Positions 11,116 to 23,119 of a stretch of 64,000 nt of DNA are shown in pieces; the first letter of the stretch is position 1; each line of letters begins with the position of its first letter. Position numbers and translations under genes: made by a program. Below the pieces are notes generated by a model that saw nothing but the letters and a program-made list of their open reading frames with translations, did no database searches and was not told the origin of the DNA. Source of the stretch: Pyronema omphalodes (lineage: Eukaryota; Ascomycota; Pezizomycetes; Pezizales; Pyronemataceae); assembly GCA_024516155.1 (NCBI GenBank), contig JAJJXM010000006.1:620001-684000 (forward strand), in the 5' to 3' direction.

Positions 11116-12813
11116 ATGGCCCATTCTTTCAGTATGCAGAATTTACCCCTCGATGTCATTTTCGCCATCCAAGAAGAGCTAGACGTTGTCAGTCTTGCAA
11201 AGCTCAGCGCTACCAATCGTTACTTTCGCTATAACCTCGAGGGACTGTTATGTAAACGAGTCATCACATTTTGTCAAGAAAAGAACGATCCCACCCGTAA
11301 CCCATTTCTATTAGCGGTAGCCAAGGACAATTATCACACCGTCAAATTATTAATGGCCTATGGACTTTCTGCTAAGATGAAGATTGGAAATCCCAAAGGA
11401 ATTCGATGCAACGATTCTTTTTGCCCAGAAAGATTTGTTCGTCATTATTCATGCGTACACGGAGACCCAACATTACTTTTCTTCACCATCAGAGGTTATG
11501 GCACACTTGATTACGCATCTAAACCACCGAAAGAGATACTAAGGCTCTTTCTTGAACAGGATCAACTACCTCCGACAACTCCGGAAATTATCAAATTTTC
11601 CATCGAACGCCGCTGCTTACCTGCTTTACAGAGGTTTCTTAAAGATGTTCCTGATATCAACAAATTCTGTCCATGTTTAATTAACGATGCAATTATGTTG
11701 GATCATGCAATCATTCGAATGCGATCTACTGGCAATTCTGGAAAAGTGGAAACGGAGGCAAATGATTCCTTCCTTGCGATTATTCGGACATTACTCGAAC
11801 ATGGAGCAAAGCCAAATGCTCCTGAACCGATTGGTTTTGCAATTACAAGAACGCCATTATATCGAGTTTTGATGAAAGATTACTCATCGACCAGTCGTTA
11901 TCATCAACATGATTTGGTGAAGATGTTGCTGGAATACGGTGCGCTGGAATATGGCGTGCTGGAATATGGCTATGTTGCAGATGCGGCAGAGAAGTCGTAT
12001 CGTTTGAGAGATACCCCGTTACATATGGCCGCGAGAAAGGGTCTTAATAGTATACTGAAATTGTTATTGGAATATGGAATGCAGGATAACGAGAGAAATA
12101 ATTTACACCAAACAGCTCTACTTTTAGCGGTACAATCAAATAACCTCGAGGCAGCTGCAATGTTGCTCGATAAAGGTGGGATGGAATTCAACTGTGAAGA
12201 ATCTCCACAGCATTGTACGCCTTTACACGAAATCCGAAGTTATGAAATGGCAGAGATGTTACTCCAACACAAAAACGCCGATAGAATGGTAAATATCGCG
12301 GTAACTGGATCTGGATATACACCATTACACTGCGTTATCAATGACCGATACCACGTCCAAGATCGGAACCAGGTTATTATCACATTACTAGAGCATGGAG
12401 CATCGCCTAATAAACGGAATACCCTGGGACTCACGGCATTTCATGAAGCCCTCAAATTGAGAGTAGCTAGTGATGTCGTCAAGGAAATGTTGACTCGATT
12501 CGAAGCTATGCCAGATGTTGTAACGCCAAAAGGAAACACCTCTCTGCATTTTGCGATTATTCCGGCTATAGCAAAATATCATGTTCCAGATACTTATCGT
12601 ACAATCAGTGATATGGAGTTTTTTGTTCCTTTCTCGCAGGAGTATTGTCAAACTAATGTCTTGGAGAATCTTGAGCAGTTGCTCCAACGCGGAGTAAAGA
12701 TGAGGAAGAATCGGAATGGATTTACGCCGTTGGAACTTCTTCTCAAGGCATCGAGAGAATGTCAGGAACGTCAGCCTATTGTGGATTTTTTGAAAAAATT
12801 TGAGCAGGAGTAG
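11116..12813 (+). CDS. F-box and ankyrin-repeat protein
   Basis: Single-exon gene of 565 aa from the ATG at 11116; an upstream in-frame ATG at 11059 adds 19 low-complexity residues. Residues about 6-45 read as an F-box (NLPLDVIFAIQEELDVVSLAKLSATN pattern, given here in outline: LPLDV, LDVVSLAKLS, NRYF). The rest is a solenoid of degenerate ankyrin repeats. The clearest are TPLHMAARKG...LLLEYG, TALLLAVQSNN...MLLDKG, TPLHEIRSYEMAEMLLQ, TPLHCV...LLEHGASPN, TAFHEAL and TSLHFAI. F-box proteins recruit substrates to SCF (Skp1-Cullin-F-box) ubiquitin ligases, with the ankyrin array as likely substrate reader. This architecture is common and fast-evolving in fungi; no target can be named. A three-fold duplication (LLEYG-ALEYG-VLEYG) sits at about 11927-11970. 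Confidence 0.85.
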   Translation: MAHSFSMQNLPLDVIFAIQEELDVVSLAKLSATNRYFRYNLEGLLCKRVITFCQEKNDPTRNPFLLAVAKDNYHTVKLLMAYGLSAKMKIGNPKGIRCNDSFCPERFVRHYSCVHGDPTLLFFTIRGYGTLDYASKPPKEILRLFLEQDQLPPTTPEIIKFSIERRCLPALQRFLKDVPDINKFCPCLINDAIMLDHAIIRMRSTGNSGKVETEANDSFLAIIRTLLEHGAKPNAPEPIGFAITRTPLYRVLMKDYSSTSRYHQHDLVKMLLEYGALEYGVLEYGYVADAAEKSYRLRDTPLHMAARKGLNSILKLLLEYGMQDNERNNLHQTALLLAVQSNNLEAAAMLLDKGGMEFNCEESPQHCTPLHEIRSYEMAEMLLQHKNADRMVNIAVTGSGYTPLHCVINDRYHVQDRNQVIITLLEHGASPNKRNTLGLTAFHEALKLRVASDVVKEMLTRFEAMPDVVTPKGNTSLHFAIIPAIAKYHVPDTYRTISDMEFFVPFSQEYCQTNVLENLEQLLQRGVKMRKNRNGFTPLELLLKASRECQERQPIVDFLKKFEQE

Positions 12814-15588
12814 GATAACGAACAAAAAGCCATGACGCGGAAGGAGGAGACGATTGGGGTTAAAAAATAAAAAATAAATAAACGGCGCGAGATTGGCAGA
12901 TAGTAATGTTCGTTCGAAAAGAGGAAAAATGGGGCTGTACTTGTAGGCAAAGAAAGTGTATAGCTGTTGCTTTAGGGGTTTTAAATACCAAGTTTTAGTC
13001 ATCTGGATTTTTATTTTTGATTATCGCGTGCACCACTTTCACACGTTTGAACACTACCGCCGCACCAAGAAACCTGGTATTACCTGCTATTCGCAATACC
13101 TTTCACACTTCGCTGAAGCGTTAATTGCATCAGACACTTAGTCTGAGTTGTTGGCCTATTTAATTCCTAATCCACCGATATTATTGCGGATAGAATTGTG
13201 GGGATGCCCTAAAGCTCATGAGAGATTGTTACAGCCGCTATATGGTTCAAATGATCCCTGGATCCTGGAATTTATGAGAGAAACGCGATGTTTTCAATAT
13301 GTTCCGAAAAATTAGCAGATAACTATTTATAAAGGCCCGAGAAGGATCGGGCGTGAGTCGTTGATGTCGTAGAGAATGAAGAGGAAATACCAAAAGGGGA
13401 AGGGAGAAATTTAATCAATCGGGGCGTTCATGCAGTCACATGAAAGACCAAGTGGAAGTGGAGTCTATATTTAGTTGTTGCCAACATTCTCGTTCTAAAT
13501 AGCTTCTTTATTTGAAATAGGGTTTGATTTTGCTATGAGATATAGTGATGTATAATTAATCAAAATTACTCAGGAAACGAATAATAATGAGTGATATCCT
13601 ATGAATACGATATGCGGTTGTAGGAAACAGGGGCGTTGAGTTACCACATATATCAAGTACCAGAGCCTACAGATGGCGTCATGAGCTGTTCACGGTAGTT
13701 ATCAAAAGAGCTTGGAGCTTGGTTACATGCTGTTAAAACGTAACCGAGCTATTTTCCGTGTCCGCTGTTGAGAAATAGATCTTCAATCCTTCCACCTTTT
13801 GTATGCCTCCATCTTCCACTTTTCTCTTCGCATGCACAAAAAGAGTTTTCATCTCCGATTATTACTTTATTTATCTTGTGTTTACGCGGCAGGTAATAAT
13901 AGCTTACACGGCCTTCTGCATCAATGTTTGAACCAATTCGTTGACTGCTCGTTCGGGTATTTATGGCTTCTCTGCTCTTGCTTTCAATCTACAATAGATA
14001 GTGACCTGATACACTCTAGGATCCTTAACCGGCCGCAGAAATAATAGTAGAACGGGAATTTTATATCTCGCGGAATTAACTGTTCGATCCAAACTTCACG
14101 GAATCTCCAGGCGCGGTAGTCTCCATAATATAACAGGTTATTCTCGATTGTGGAGCGTCATGGATAATCACTGTCACTAATGATCCGACTCAGGTCGGCG
14201 CGTGTTCTGAGCGCCAGCAAAGAGTCCGGTGAAACTCAAAGCTTTACTTTTGACCTGCCAAGGGGTTTCGGGATTTTAAGGTTCGGATATTTTTGGATTT
14301 CGAGAGAAACCTTCTCGAATTCTCGGAACCACCACATCTCGACTCCCAGTGGAACTTCACAGTATCATACTCTCGAAACTTCGAACTCTTGAAGTTCATC
14401 TTAACGTTCGACATTCGGAAATTGTAAACCCCTGAAATTCTTTCGCTGACCCTCAGAAATAACAGTGATGCAATGACGTCGGTTAAACGAGTACCCGATG
14501 AAATGGAAGAGCCTGGGGTATCGAGGCTACAGACGCCGCGCGTTTGCAGAGCTAGTTATGACATGACATATAGAGAAGCAAGAAGCTAGACGCCATCGAT
14601 GTTCCAGACTCGCAATGATTCTCCCTCGTGCCTCTATATTACAGATTGCTTCACCACTCACCAATTCTTCAGGTCTAGATTTTGCATTAAATCGGCCATG
14701 TGTCGCAGTGCATCTCAGAGAGCAATTGAGTTGCCCAGTCGCAGTCCGGGTCGAGTCGCAATTCCCCATACTTCACGGCTAACTGCTGCTATCACATATG
14801 ACGATCACATACCATATATTACATTATATATACCAAATTATTATAAAACACATACCGACACGTGGCGAACGTTCCTTATGAAACTCCCGATTCATTTACG
14901 AAATCTATGCACCTATTGCTTAGCGGTCTGGATTGTATCTAACTACCGACTTTTGGTTGGGAGTAACTGGGACAGTGGCAGTTTATTTTACAATACTGTG
15001 GCACTAGACACTATGCAGGGTCCATTCTCAGTATGTAGTTGGCCTCATCTCGACCGAAGGGCTACAAATAATTGTTGGTGAGGCCAATGGTACCAGGTAC
15101 AAAGTTGGCATCGGAGTTGTAATTGTGGGGGTGAAGATTGAGGTGGGTTTCGGCGGGTTGCAGCAGCAGGCTGTGGAGGTATGAGAACGCACCATGTGAT
15201 AATCTGTTTAATGAAGGCTGAGCTTCAGCGGAATTGACTTTTAACAGAGGTCGATGTGGATAAATGAGAAAAGTTGGAATGGTTTGTAGCAATTAGACTT
15301 CTTCAAGCTAACATCTATTATTTTCTAGAAAGTGGGGAGTTATGTCCAATAAATAATCGGTCGTACAATCGTATACATCATCACTTCATCGTTACCTTTA
15401 CATGGCTCTCAAGCCCCATTACTTCTATCGTTATCCCAGATTATGCGCCTCCAGCTACGCTACCTCAAGACTCAATTCACGGAATCTATCAACCACCCAT
15501 CATACCTCCTCTCCTTCTCTCAGTATCGTAATTTCTGAGCATCGCACATACTCTCTAACCATCCCCTCCTATCCACTATATCTCATGA
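12814..15588. other. Gene-free interval with one doubtful coding-like trace
   Basis: Follows the ankyrin gene. Frame 12956-13315 on the plus strand is open for 120 codons apart from one TAG at 13139-13141, but it has no recognisable domain. A 160-codon plus frame at 14599-15081 likewise shows nothing familiar. Both could be chance. About 14290-14400 has repeated CTCGAA/TCTCGAC words. No gene is supported. Confidence 0.45.
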
Positions 15589-16581
15589 TTACGCACCCCT
15601 TTGAAAAATATCCGTCATATCCATTCCCGACATCCCCATGTCTTCCCCAAGATCATACATATTCCACCCCATCATAACCTCCTTGTGCATTGCAAGTCCC
15701 CCATATGCATCTAATCCCGCCATCCCCGGTATTCCCCCCTGCATCATTCCTGCCTGCGAATGCATCCCCTGTGCAAAATCGGCAAAATAGTTTGGTGGCG
15801 GCTGTTCATATTCTGCCGAAGTACCATTACTCGTTGGAGTAAGATGATTAACACCATCTGAAGACGCCGACGCAGCTGTGGACTGTGAATCTGGTGTTCC
15901 TGAATCTCCCTGTGACATTGTCGCATTCGTAGTTTGTTCTAATGGTAGTGATTGTGAAGATGATGCCGCTGATGTTGGTTGATCATGTAGACGACTCCTG
16001 GAAGAATGAATCGCCACATATCTTGGAATCGATAAATCCTCCACTGGAATCTCTGTTATAGGATGAGGAGTCGGATAATTGCTATTAGTTTTCAGAGGCG
16101 GTATTTCCTCTTCTCCACAGCGGAATGTGTAGGGGAATTTGTTAACTTTCGGTTCACATCCCGTCTGCTGTTGTGGATCTGCTGCTGTGGGTCTATTTAA
16201 ATCCACATCTAGCTGAACCAAAAATGATTCTGTTAATGGATTTTTCTTCTTGAGATGATGCATTAGAGTAAGGAGGAATTCGAGAGAGGATTTGGCGGAT
16301 GGGTCGTTGGGGTATTGTTTTAGGTATTGTACAAATACCCGAGCTGCTACATAGAGACAGAAGGCTATGAAGGGGTTCATTCCCGATAAATCTTGGTGAC
16401 AGACGGTTTTCATGATGCTGGTTATCGCCATTGCTGCGGAAAGACATCGGCATTTTGAGTCTGCTGTAACAGAGGCTGGAAGTCGGTGTTTTTCGGAGCG
16501 GTAGAGAGCGGCTTGATGTAAACCTTTCCCAAGGACCAAAATGTTAGCTGACGAATTACAAATATCTAGATGAAGAACAGG

Positions 16582-16626
<45 letters not shown>

Positions 16627-18850
16627 TACAGATAATACTAGTCTGCATATTCATATTCATAAACACGACATTTGGATCCTCAATACCCTGCGGCAACCTC
16701 AAAGCCGGCGGTATACTAAGCTGCAGATTACAAAGCACATTATCCAAATATCTATGTCTCTTCCAAAACCCACTATTGAGATCATCCTTCCCCTCTGTAT
16801 CCCCATCCTCCGGTCTATGAATATGCGTTAAATTCCTCCCAAAGATATTAGCCAATAAACAAACGCCAGCAAACGGACCAACCAATCCAGCACCTTCCGG
16901 GGTCATAGCCTCTTTCAACGACAACCCTCTAACCTTCCTCCCGACCTCCCAAGCATCCTCAGGCCCGGGAAGATTCGTAAAAACATCCCTTTCATCGACC
17001 GCCATGGGCCACCCTGTTCCAAGACTCGCATATCTATCCAAACAAAACGCACCCCAAAAAACTCTTCTCCGCTCCTCTTTCTCAATCTCATCTTTCGGAC
17101 CGGGTAAACATAGTTTCTGGGAAACATCACCGGGGAAACCATCGATTTTGTGTAAACCCATCATTTGACAACTTCTTACGGCACGGCCGGATGACATCCA
17201 CGCTCGGGGGAAATACATCTTTTTGAATTCGTAGCTGCAGATTAGGAGCCAGGATTGTGCGGTTGAAAGGGATATTATGTTTTCGCCGTGGCCTTTGAGT
17301 TCGGTTTCTTCGAGGTATTTGCGGGTGAGGTGGTAGAAGTGTGTTTGGAGGTGCGAATATCGGTCGGAGATGGAGGAGGCGAGTGTCCAGATGGCGTAGC
17401 GGAGGGCGATGGCGGGTCGCAGGTGAGGCGCCAGGAAGAGGGTGGAGAAGTATCGGGGGCGGTGGATTATGGGGAAACAGGGGTGAAGGTGGGAGAAGTA
17501 GATTTTGTGCCTGTGAGGAGGAGGTTAGCGGATTCATGGGGGATTGGGAGGAAGAGGTTGGGGATATGTTCTAGAGGGGGGTGAGGGAATATTGGAGAAG
17601 GAATATGATATTTGAAAATTTATGAAATTCGGGACATTGAGAGAACCTACAATTCCTCTATAATCTCGGGATCCGGTAATGCCTCTTCAATTCCCAGTGA
17701 AATCATTTCCCACGCCATACTCTGTTGATTCATCCTATTCATCCTATTCATCTGACTCGTCGTAAATAACCCATCTCCATTCCCACTCCCCTCAGTCCCT
17801 ATCCCATTTCCATTCCCCTCTTTCTGCAACCCCATAAAATCCCCGGGCGACAACGGATCCAACGCATCATCCGTCGTAGAAGCATTAAACAACAACGGAT
17901 CGACTACGTTAGTTGAGGGATATGTATCCACTGAGTTAGATGATGGGAATGGGAGGCGGCCTAGGTTCCGTTCGGGGCTTGAGGAGGATTTTTCCAGGAG
18001 GAGAGTTTCTACTTGGGCTGTGGGGTGTTAGCTGGTGGTAAGGGAAGAGATTGGGGGCGGGGGGGAAGGATGCGGGAATGGGATGGGATGGGGATATACC
18101 AAGTCGGGCTTCTAATGCTTTTACGTAGCCTCGTTTTGGACCGGATTTACGCCGGATTTCGTCGTAGGAACTGTGATGATATATCGTCAGTCTCGTTATT
18201 TTAAAGCTTCAAAATATCAGAGCTTCCCAAGTTTCATAGCTCTCAAGTCCTCAAAGTCCTAGGTTTCCATAGATTCATAGATCCATAGATGAACTCCAAG
18301 CTACAAACTTCAAACTTCCTCCAAAATCACGCTAAGCAAGCAACAGAGTGACTCTTCATGACCCCACCATTCCCCCACCACCATCCCATCCAACCCCACA
18401 ATCCCCCTCATCACCCTCCTCCCCAGCCCCAAAAAAATTCAACCATATCCCTCAAATAAAAAAAAATAAAACCTACCAATCATGCCCAAGTCTCGAACAA
18501 GTCCCACAACTCGGTTTTATCCCATTACAGCGTAATTTCCGTTTCCTGCAGACGACGCATGCGATTCGTTTTGGTTTCGGGACTTCGCTGCTACTGGTGC
18601 TGTTGGTGCTGGTGGTGGTGGTATGTGCTGCTGCTGTCGATGCTGTCGATGATGTTGTGGACGAGGAGGATGTTGCTGTTGATGTGGTTTTGGTTTTGGT
18701 TTTGGTTATTACTGATGAAAAAGAGGAGGATGATGATATCGAGGATGTTGAAGGGGTGGATTGGTCTTGTGTTAAGGAATTGGAATTGGAATTTATATTC
18801 GATATCGTAGGTGATTGAGATTGAGATTGTGATTGTGATAATGATGCCAT
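15589..18850 (-). CDS. Zn(2)-Cys(6) fungal transcription factor, five exons
   Basis: Nuclear DNA-binding regulator; target genes unknown. Exons: 18477-18850, 18100-18170, 17651-18017, 16630-17510 and 15589-16547; total 883 aa. Residues 1-90 are Ser/Thr/Gln-rich. The binuclear cluster has Cys at 98, 101, 108, 115, 118 and 125 (CX2CX6CX6CX2CX6C); the sixth Cys codon is split by the first intron (TG|T), which supports that junction. After it come a basic linker (KSGPKRGYVKALEARL) and a short coiled-coil dimerisation stretch. The fungal-specific middle-homology domain runs from about HPCFPIIHRPRYF through ERRRVFWGAFCLDRYASLGTGWP. The third intron (17511-17650) joins EEL to HKIYFSHLHP in frame. 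The C-terminus is Met/Gly/Gln-rich. The fourth intron holds a run of about 46 T (sense strand). The exact subfamily cannot be told from the sequence alone. Confidence 0.88.
16579..16624. repeat. About 46-nt A/T homopolymer inside an intron
   Basis: An uninterrupted A run on the plus strand, poly-T on the sense strand of the transcription factor gene. It fills most of the first half of the 82-nt intron 16548-16629, starting five bases after the GTAAGT donor. Confidence 0.95.
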
Positions 18851-19330
18851 GGAGTATGGCGTATGGCGTATGGCGTATATCGTATATCGTATGGAAGTAT
18901 ACTATTTTTGTTTGATATCGCCGTCGGAGGAACTTGAAGAGGAGTGTTTGAGTACTGTAGGGTACTGTAGGGAAGACTAGAAGGAGGTGGAGGGGGAGGG
19001 GGAATTAGTTATTCCGTCTCCGTTTCCGTCTTGATGTTATTTATGGATTGTTTTTTGGTTTTTTTTTTTTGTTCCTTTTTGGCGTATCTTTTTTTTGGGG
19101 CGGGTTCCTTTTCTTTTTTCTTGGTTTCGTTCCGTTTTTGTAGTTCTTTCTCGGCCGTTTAGTCGTTTAGTCTTGCTCTTTCGCCTGGGGAGGTAAGTTG
19201 GCTAGTTAGCTAGTTAGTGGGTAGTTTGACAGTTTGACAGCTAGACAGCTAGACAGTTGAATAAAGATACGGATGTGGTGGTGGTGGTGGTGGTGGCGCG
19301 GGGGGGGGGGGGGGTGTACGGACGGTAATA

Positions 19331-19358
19331 TGATGCTGATGCTGATGCTGATGCTGAT
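19331..19358. repeat. (GATGCT)n microsatellite
   Basis: Four to five tandem GATGCT units, directly visible. Confidence 0.85.
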
Positions 19359-21285
19359 GGATGGTGGGGTGGTATGGTAGAACTTCCTTGTAAGGATGCG
19401 TCCAGTAGTTTGTATGTAAAATAGGTCTTGTAGCTGAGCAGAGCTGAGCTGGGATGGTGAGATATGGTGCTATGGTGCTATAGTGCTATTGTGTTACAAC
19501 GAGATGCTCAAGGATCTTGGATATTGTATGTTACTTACTGTTACTGTTACCGTTACTGGCTGCGCTGCTGCTGCTACTGCGGATTCATTCGGTTTGTCTT
19601 TTGCTGTGGATATATAGGATATGGGGTTGCTGCTTGCGAATCGATTTTGGCGATATTGATGGGGAAGAAGCAAGCGATGAGATCCCTTCAAAGATTTTTT
19701 TTTTTATAGAAAAAAGACAAGAAGTGAAGGGGGGATGCGCAGGTAGATAGATCGCTGGTGGTCCTCAGTACAGTACAGATGTCCCTATGTATGTACCTAA
19801 TGTACTACACACGACAACACTACTGTCCTGCGCATTGCAGTATGTATATGTATGTATGTATATGTACGCCTCAATTGCCCCAGCTACCAGCTCAGCCCAG
19901 CCCAACCACGAATCCCCGAATAGCAAGAAGAGCAAGTAGATAGATCATAGATGCACAGCCCACTTTTATTATCATGAGCGCAATTTGCAAGGGGGTATGA
20001 GGTACGAGGTATGGGAGATTCTTAGTGGTTGTAGAGAAATTCTTATGGGGAATTTCAGTTGTGATTGACAGACTGACTGACAGCAATGTCTATGTACATA
20101 CCGATATTGTCGGAAATGTCGGACAGGGTGGCAAGGCTTGACAGGAATATGATGTGCAAGCAGGGAGTGAGGGAGGGAGGCAAAGGCAAAAGACATATCT
20201 ACCAGCTACATATATGTACTTTTGATTTCGTTCTACCTATACTTACACTAATCGCTAAAGAAACCAGTGAAACCGTGAGACTGTGAAACTGTGAAACTGT
20301 GAAACTCTGGCACTGTAATACATTCATTCATTCCCTCATTCATTCACGATAAGCTCCAGAATCCATCTTCTCCTTTCTCCTTTCTTCCGTATCCAAAGCC
20401 TGCACCGCTGCACCACTGCATCTTTACGCCGCAGTATTTGCTGCCTGAAATAATATCCCCACATGACAACTGCATAGAATTTGGCGGGGATAAATTTTAG
20501 CCATATCGCCGCGGTACGAGACGTTGCTATGTACATATGTATGTATGTACAGTCTGGTACATAACCCCTGCCTGCCTTCATGCCAAGATGTCGGGAGTCG
20601 GTGCCGCTAGGAGGATGAGCAAGTATGTAGTCGGAAAGTCGGAGTACGCCGATAGTGATGGTGATTGTTTTGGTCTTGGTCTTGCATTGTGCAAAGCTAA
20701 GCTAAAGTCACTGGTGGAAGTCGGCCGCTATACTTTATGGAGCCTGGAGATGTGTACTGTATGACTCTTAAATTTACTGAGTGAAATGTTAGATAAAACT
20801 ACTGTGCTGTAGAGTATGTTAGGTTAGGTAAAATGGGGCTAACTTATGGCATTACACATTACGTACTGCTGTGGCCTTGCAGTCTTGAAGGAATATGCTT
20901 GGTGTCGCATGTGCTTGAAATCCATGATATATTTATACCAATTCAACTCTATCTAAGCCAAAATCCGGCTGCTACACTCGTTAGAGACTAGAGTTAAGTA
21001 TAAAAGAAGAAGGAATGGGGATCTCTAGCTAGGTACGGGGAGCTGTGTGACTCTACGTATATAGATGTCTATGTATGACTCTTTTCGTATGCAACTTACT
21101 GCAAGAAGGAAAGGTTTAAACTACTGTACTGTGGAGTACGTCAATTAGGTAAAAGTTAAATCAGACCAACTTGTGGAAGTTATATAAGCCGTGCAAGCTA
21201 AGCAAAAGAAAGAAAAGTAGAGGTAATTACATTAAGTATCACCCTACCGAATTAATTTAACCTTAATTTGGAGATTGATGAGCTA

Positions 21286-21308
21286 CTCTCTCTCTCTCTC
21301 TCTCTCTC
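21286..21308. repeat. (CT)n microsatellite
   Basis: About eleven CT dinucleotides without interruption. Confidence 0.9.
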
Positions 21309-22087
21309 AAAGTGTTCTCTGAAATATAACATTCTGTATGTAACCTCTTTTTTCGGTTTTCTAATACACCATGCATACATATATGCATACAACGAACTCA
21401 ATCTCAATTTCATCCTCATCAAAGGAGCACTTATAACTTCAATCCTCAGAAGTGACCCTATAAGAACTCACGAACCAAACTATCATTTAAAGCTACACTA
21501 GTGGCCTCATAGAATCACCAGTAATTTCACTCATAAAGACATAAAGCCACCTAGCACCATACATCTCCAGTCGTCAGTAACACATCTCCAATCTTTATTA
21601 ACATAATACATCTTCCGTCTTCAGTCTTCAGTATTCCGTCTTCAAACTTTATTTTTCAGTATTGGCATAGTCTCCACACAGTAATCGTAATCCCACACAT
21701 ACATACCCACAATACCCTCAGACTTCAACCATTATTTATAATTCATGCCCTACCCACTTACTTCCATTTTAGTGTCAACTACTACTATACTATATTCACT
21801 ACTATATCAACCACTGTAAATGCTACTATAGATACTCACCGTTTTAAAATACCGTAATTGAATACCGTCCGAGTGTATTGACCGGGTTGAATTTTGTTTA
21901 TCTGCCGCTATGTAGTATGTAGTATGTAGCAGGTGTATAGTAAATGTACATGATGCCTTGAAGTATCTAAATTTTTAAGTCTCTAAGCCTCTAATACACC
22001 GGTATAGACCATGGTGCCTAGATAGACAGACATACAGATAGATAGATAGGCAGACAACATGTACCCCAGCACTCTAGCCGTACATAT

Positions 22088-22133
22088 CCCCATCATCCCC
22101 ATCCCCATCCCCATCCCCATCCCCATCCCCATC
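22088..22133. repeat. (CCCCAT)n microsatellite
   Basis: About seven CCCCAT hexamers, directly visible; a (CATC)n tract follows at 22257-22281. Confidence 0.9.
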
Positions 22134-23119
22134 TCATCATTCATCTTTCATCTTCCAATTTCCAACCTCCATCACCCCTTGCAACCTCCCCGTAATCCCT
22201 ATCCAATCCCAATATCTCCTCACATACCCCCTTCATACATACCCGCCAACACCATAATCCATCCATCCATCCATCCATCCATAGCATATCATACCCAGGA
22301 AATAACAAAAAAAAAATAAACATTCACAATCACAATCAAAGCTTCCATACCATATACAGGGAAGTTCTGTACAAAGGTTATGCAGGAAGGTTATGTAGAA
22401 AAGTTAAGATACATCCATTTCCAAAACAGGAAGTTGGTTAAACCGGGGTCAGAGTCAGAGTCAGAGTCGGGGTCGGGTTATTAATTAGGCCGAGTTATGG
22501 ACAGGGTTCTTATTTATGGGTTCTTATTTATGGGTTACAGTCACCTGTTCAGCCGCTGGGATGATAAGGTTGGAGGAATAGATTTCTGGATGTAAGGGAT
22601 TGGGGATTGGTGATTGGGGATTAGGGGTTAGAGGTTAGAGGCTACAGTATACTATGTATCATGACTGCGGATTTTAGACGGTGGGTAATATACGATGAGG
22701 ACAATAGCGCCCTACTGGTACTCGGTACTGGTACATAGGATCAATTAAAGAATTGGGAAGAGGGAATATGATATTGGATAGTGGGATATTGGATAGTATT
22801 TTCCGTTGAATAAAACATACGAAAAAAAAAAAAAGGGAACATTTCATATGGAATATTTCATATCGAACATTGCATATCAGAAATATTCCGGACTCGAGAA
22901 AACTGGTAAACCATGATACAACATATATCGTACAAACTTGCCATGCCAGCCTTGCAAAAATGGGAATTGGATAGTCTACATTTTTTGAAAACCCATGCCG
23001 GACCAACAACAACAACAACAACAACACACAAGATATAAAATACAAGAACACAAGATAAACACCCTCCGTAACCATGCCTTTGACTTTGACTTTGACTTTG
23101 ACTTTGTCTTGGACTCTGT

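Larger units (their letters stand above)
18851..23119. other. Long gene-free, microsatellite-rich interval
   Basis: Over 4 kb upstream of the transcription factor and downstream of the uL2m gene. It contains (GGT)n and poly-G near 19270-19315, (GATGCT)n at 19331-19358, (CT)n at 21286-21308, (CCCCAT)n at 22088-22133, (CATC)n at 22257-22281, GAGTCA repeats near 22447-22470 and GGGATT/GGGTTA-like words at 22595-22645. No open frame shows a domain. The long upstream region could hold regulatory sequence for the transcription factor. Confidence 0.6.

Noticed and set aside
12956..13315. 120-codon frame with a single internal TAG after the ankyrin gene
   Set aside because: Looks faintly protein-like, but a 57-codon open run is not rare by chance and no family is recognisable.
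14599..15081. 160-codon plus-strand frame
   Set aside because: No recognisable motif or fungal codon bias; could be a fast-evolving small protein but I cannot support it.
22595..22645. GGGATT/GGGTTA-like words resembling telomere repeats
   Set aside because: Irregular, short and internal; no tandem TTAGGG array.
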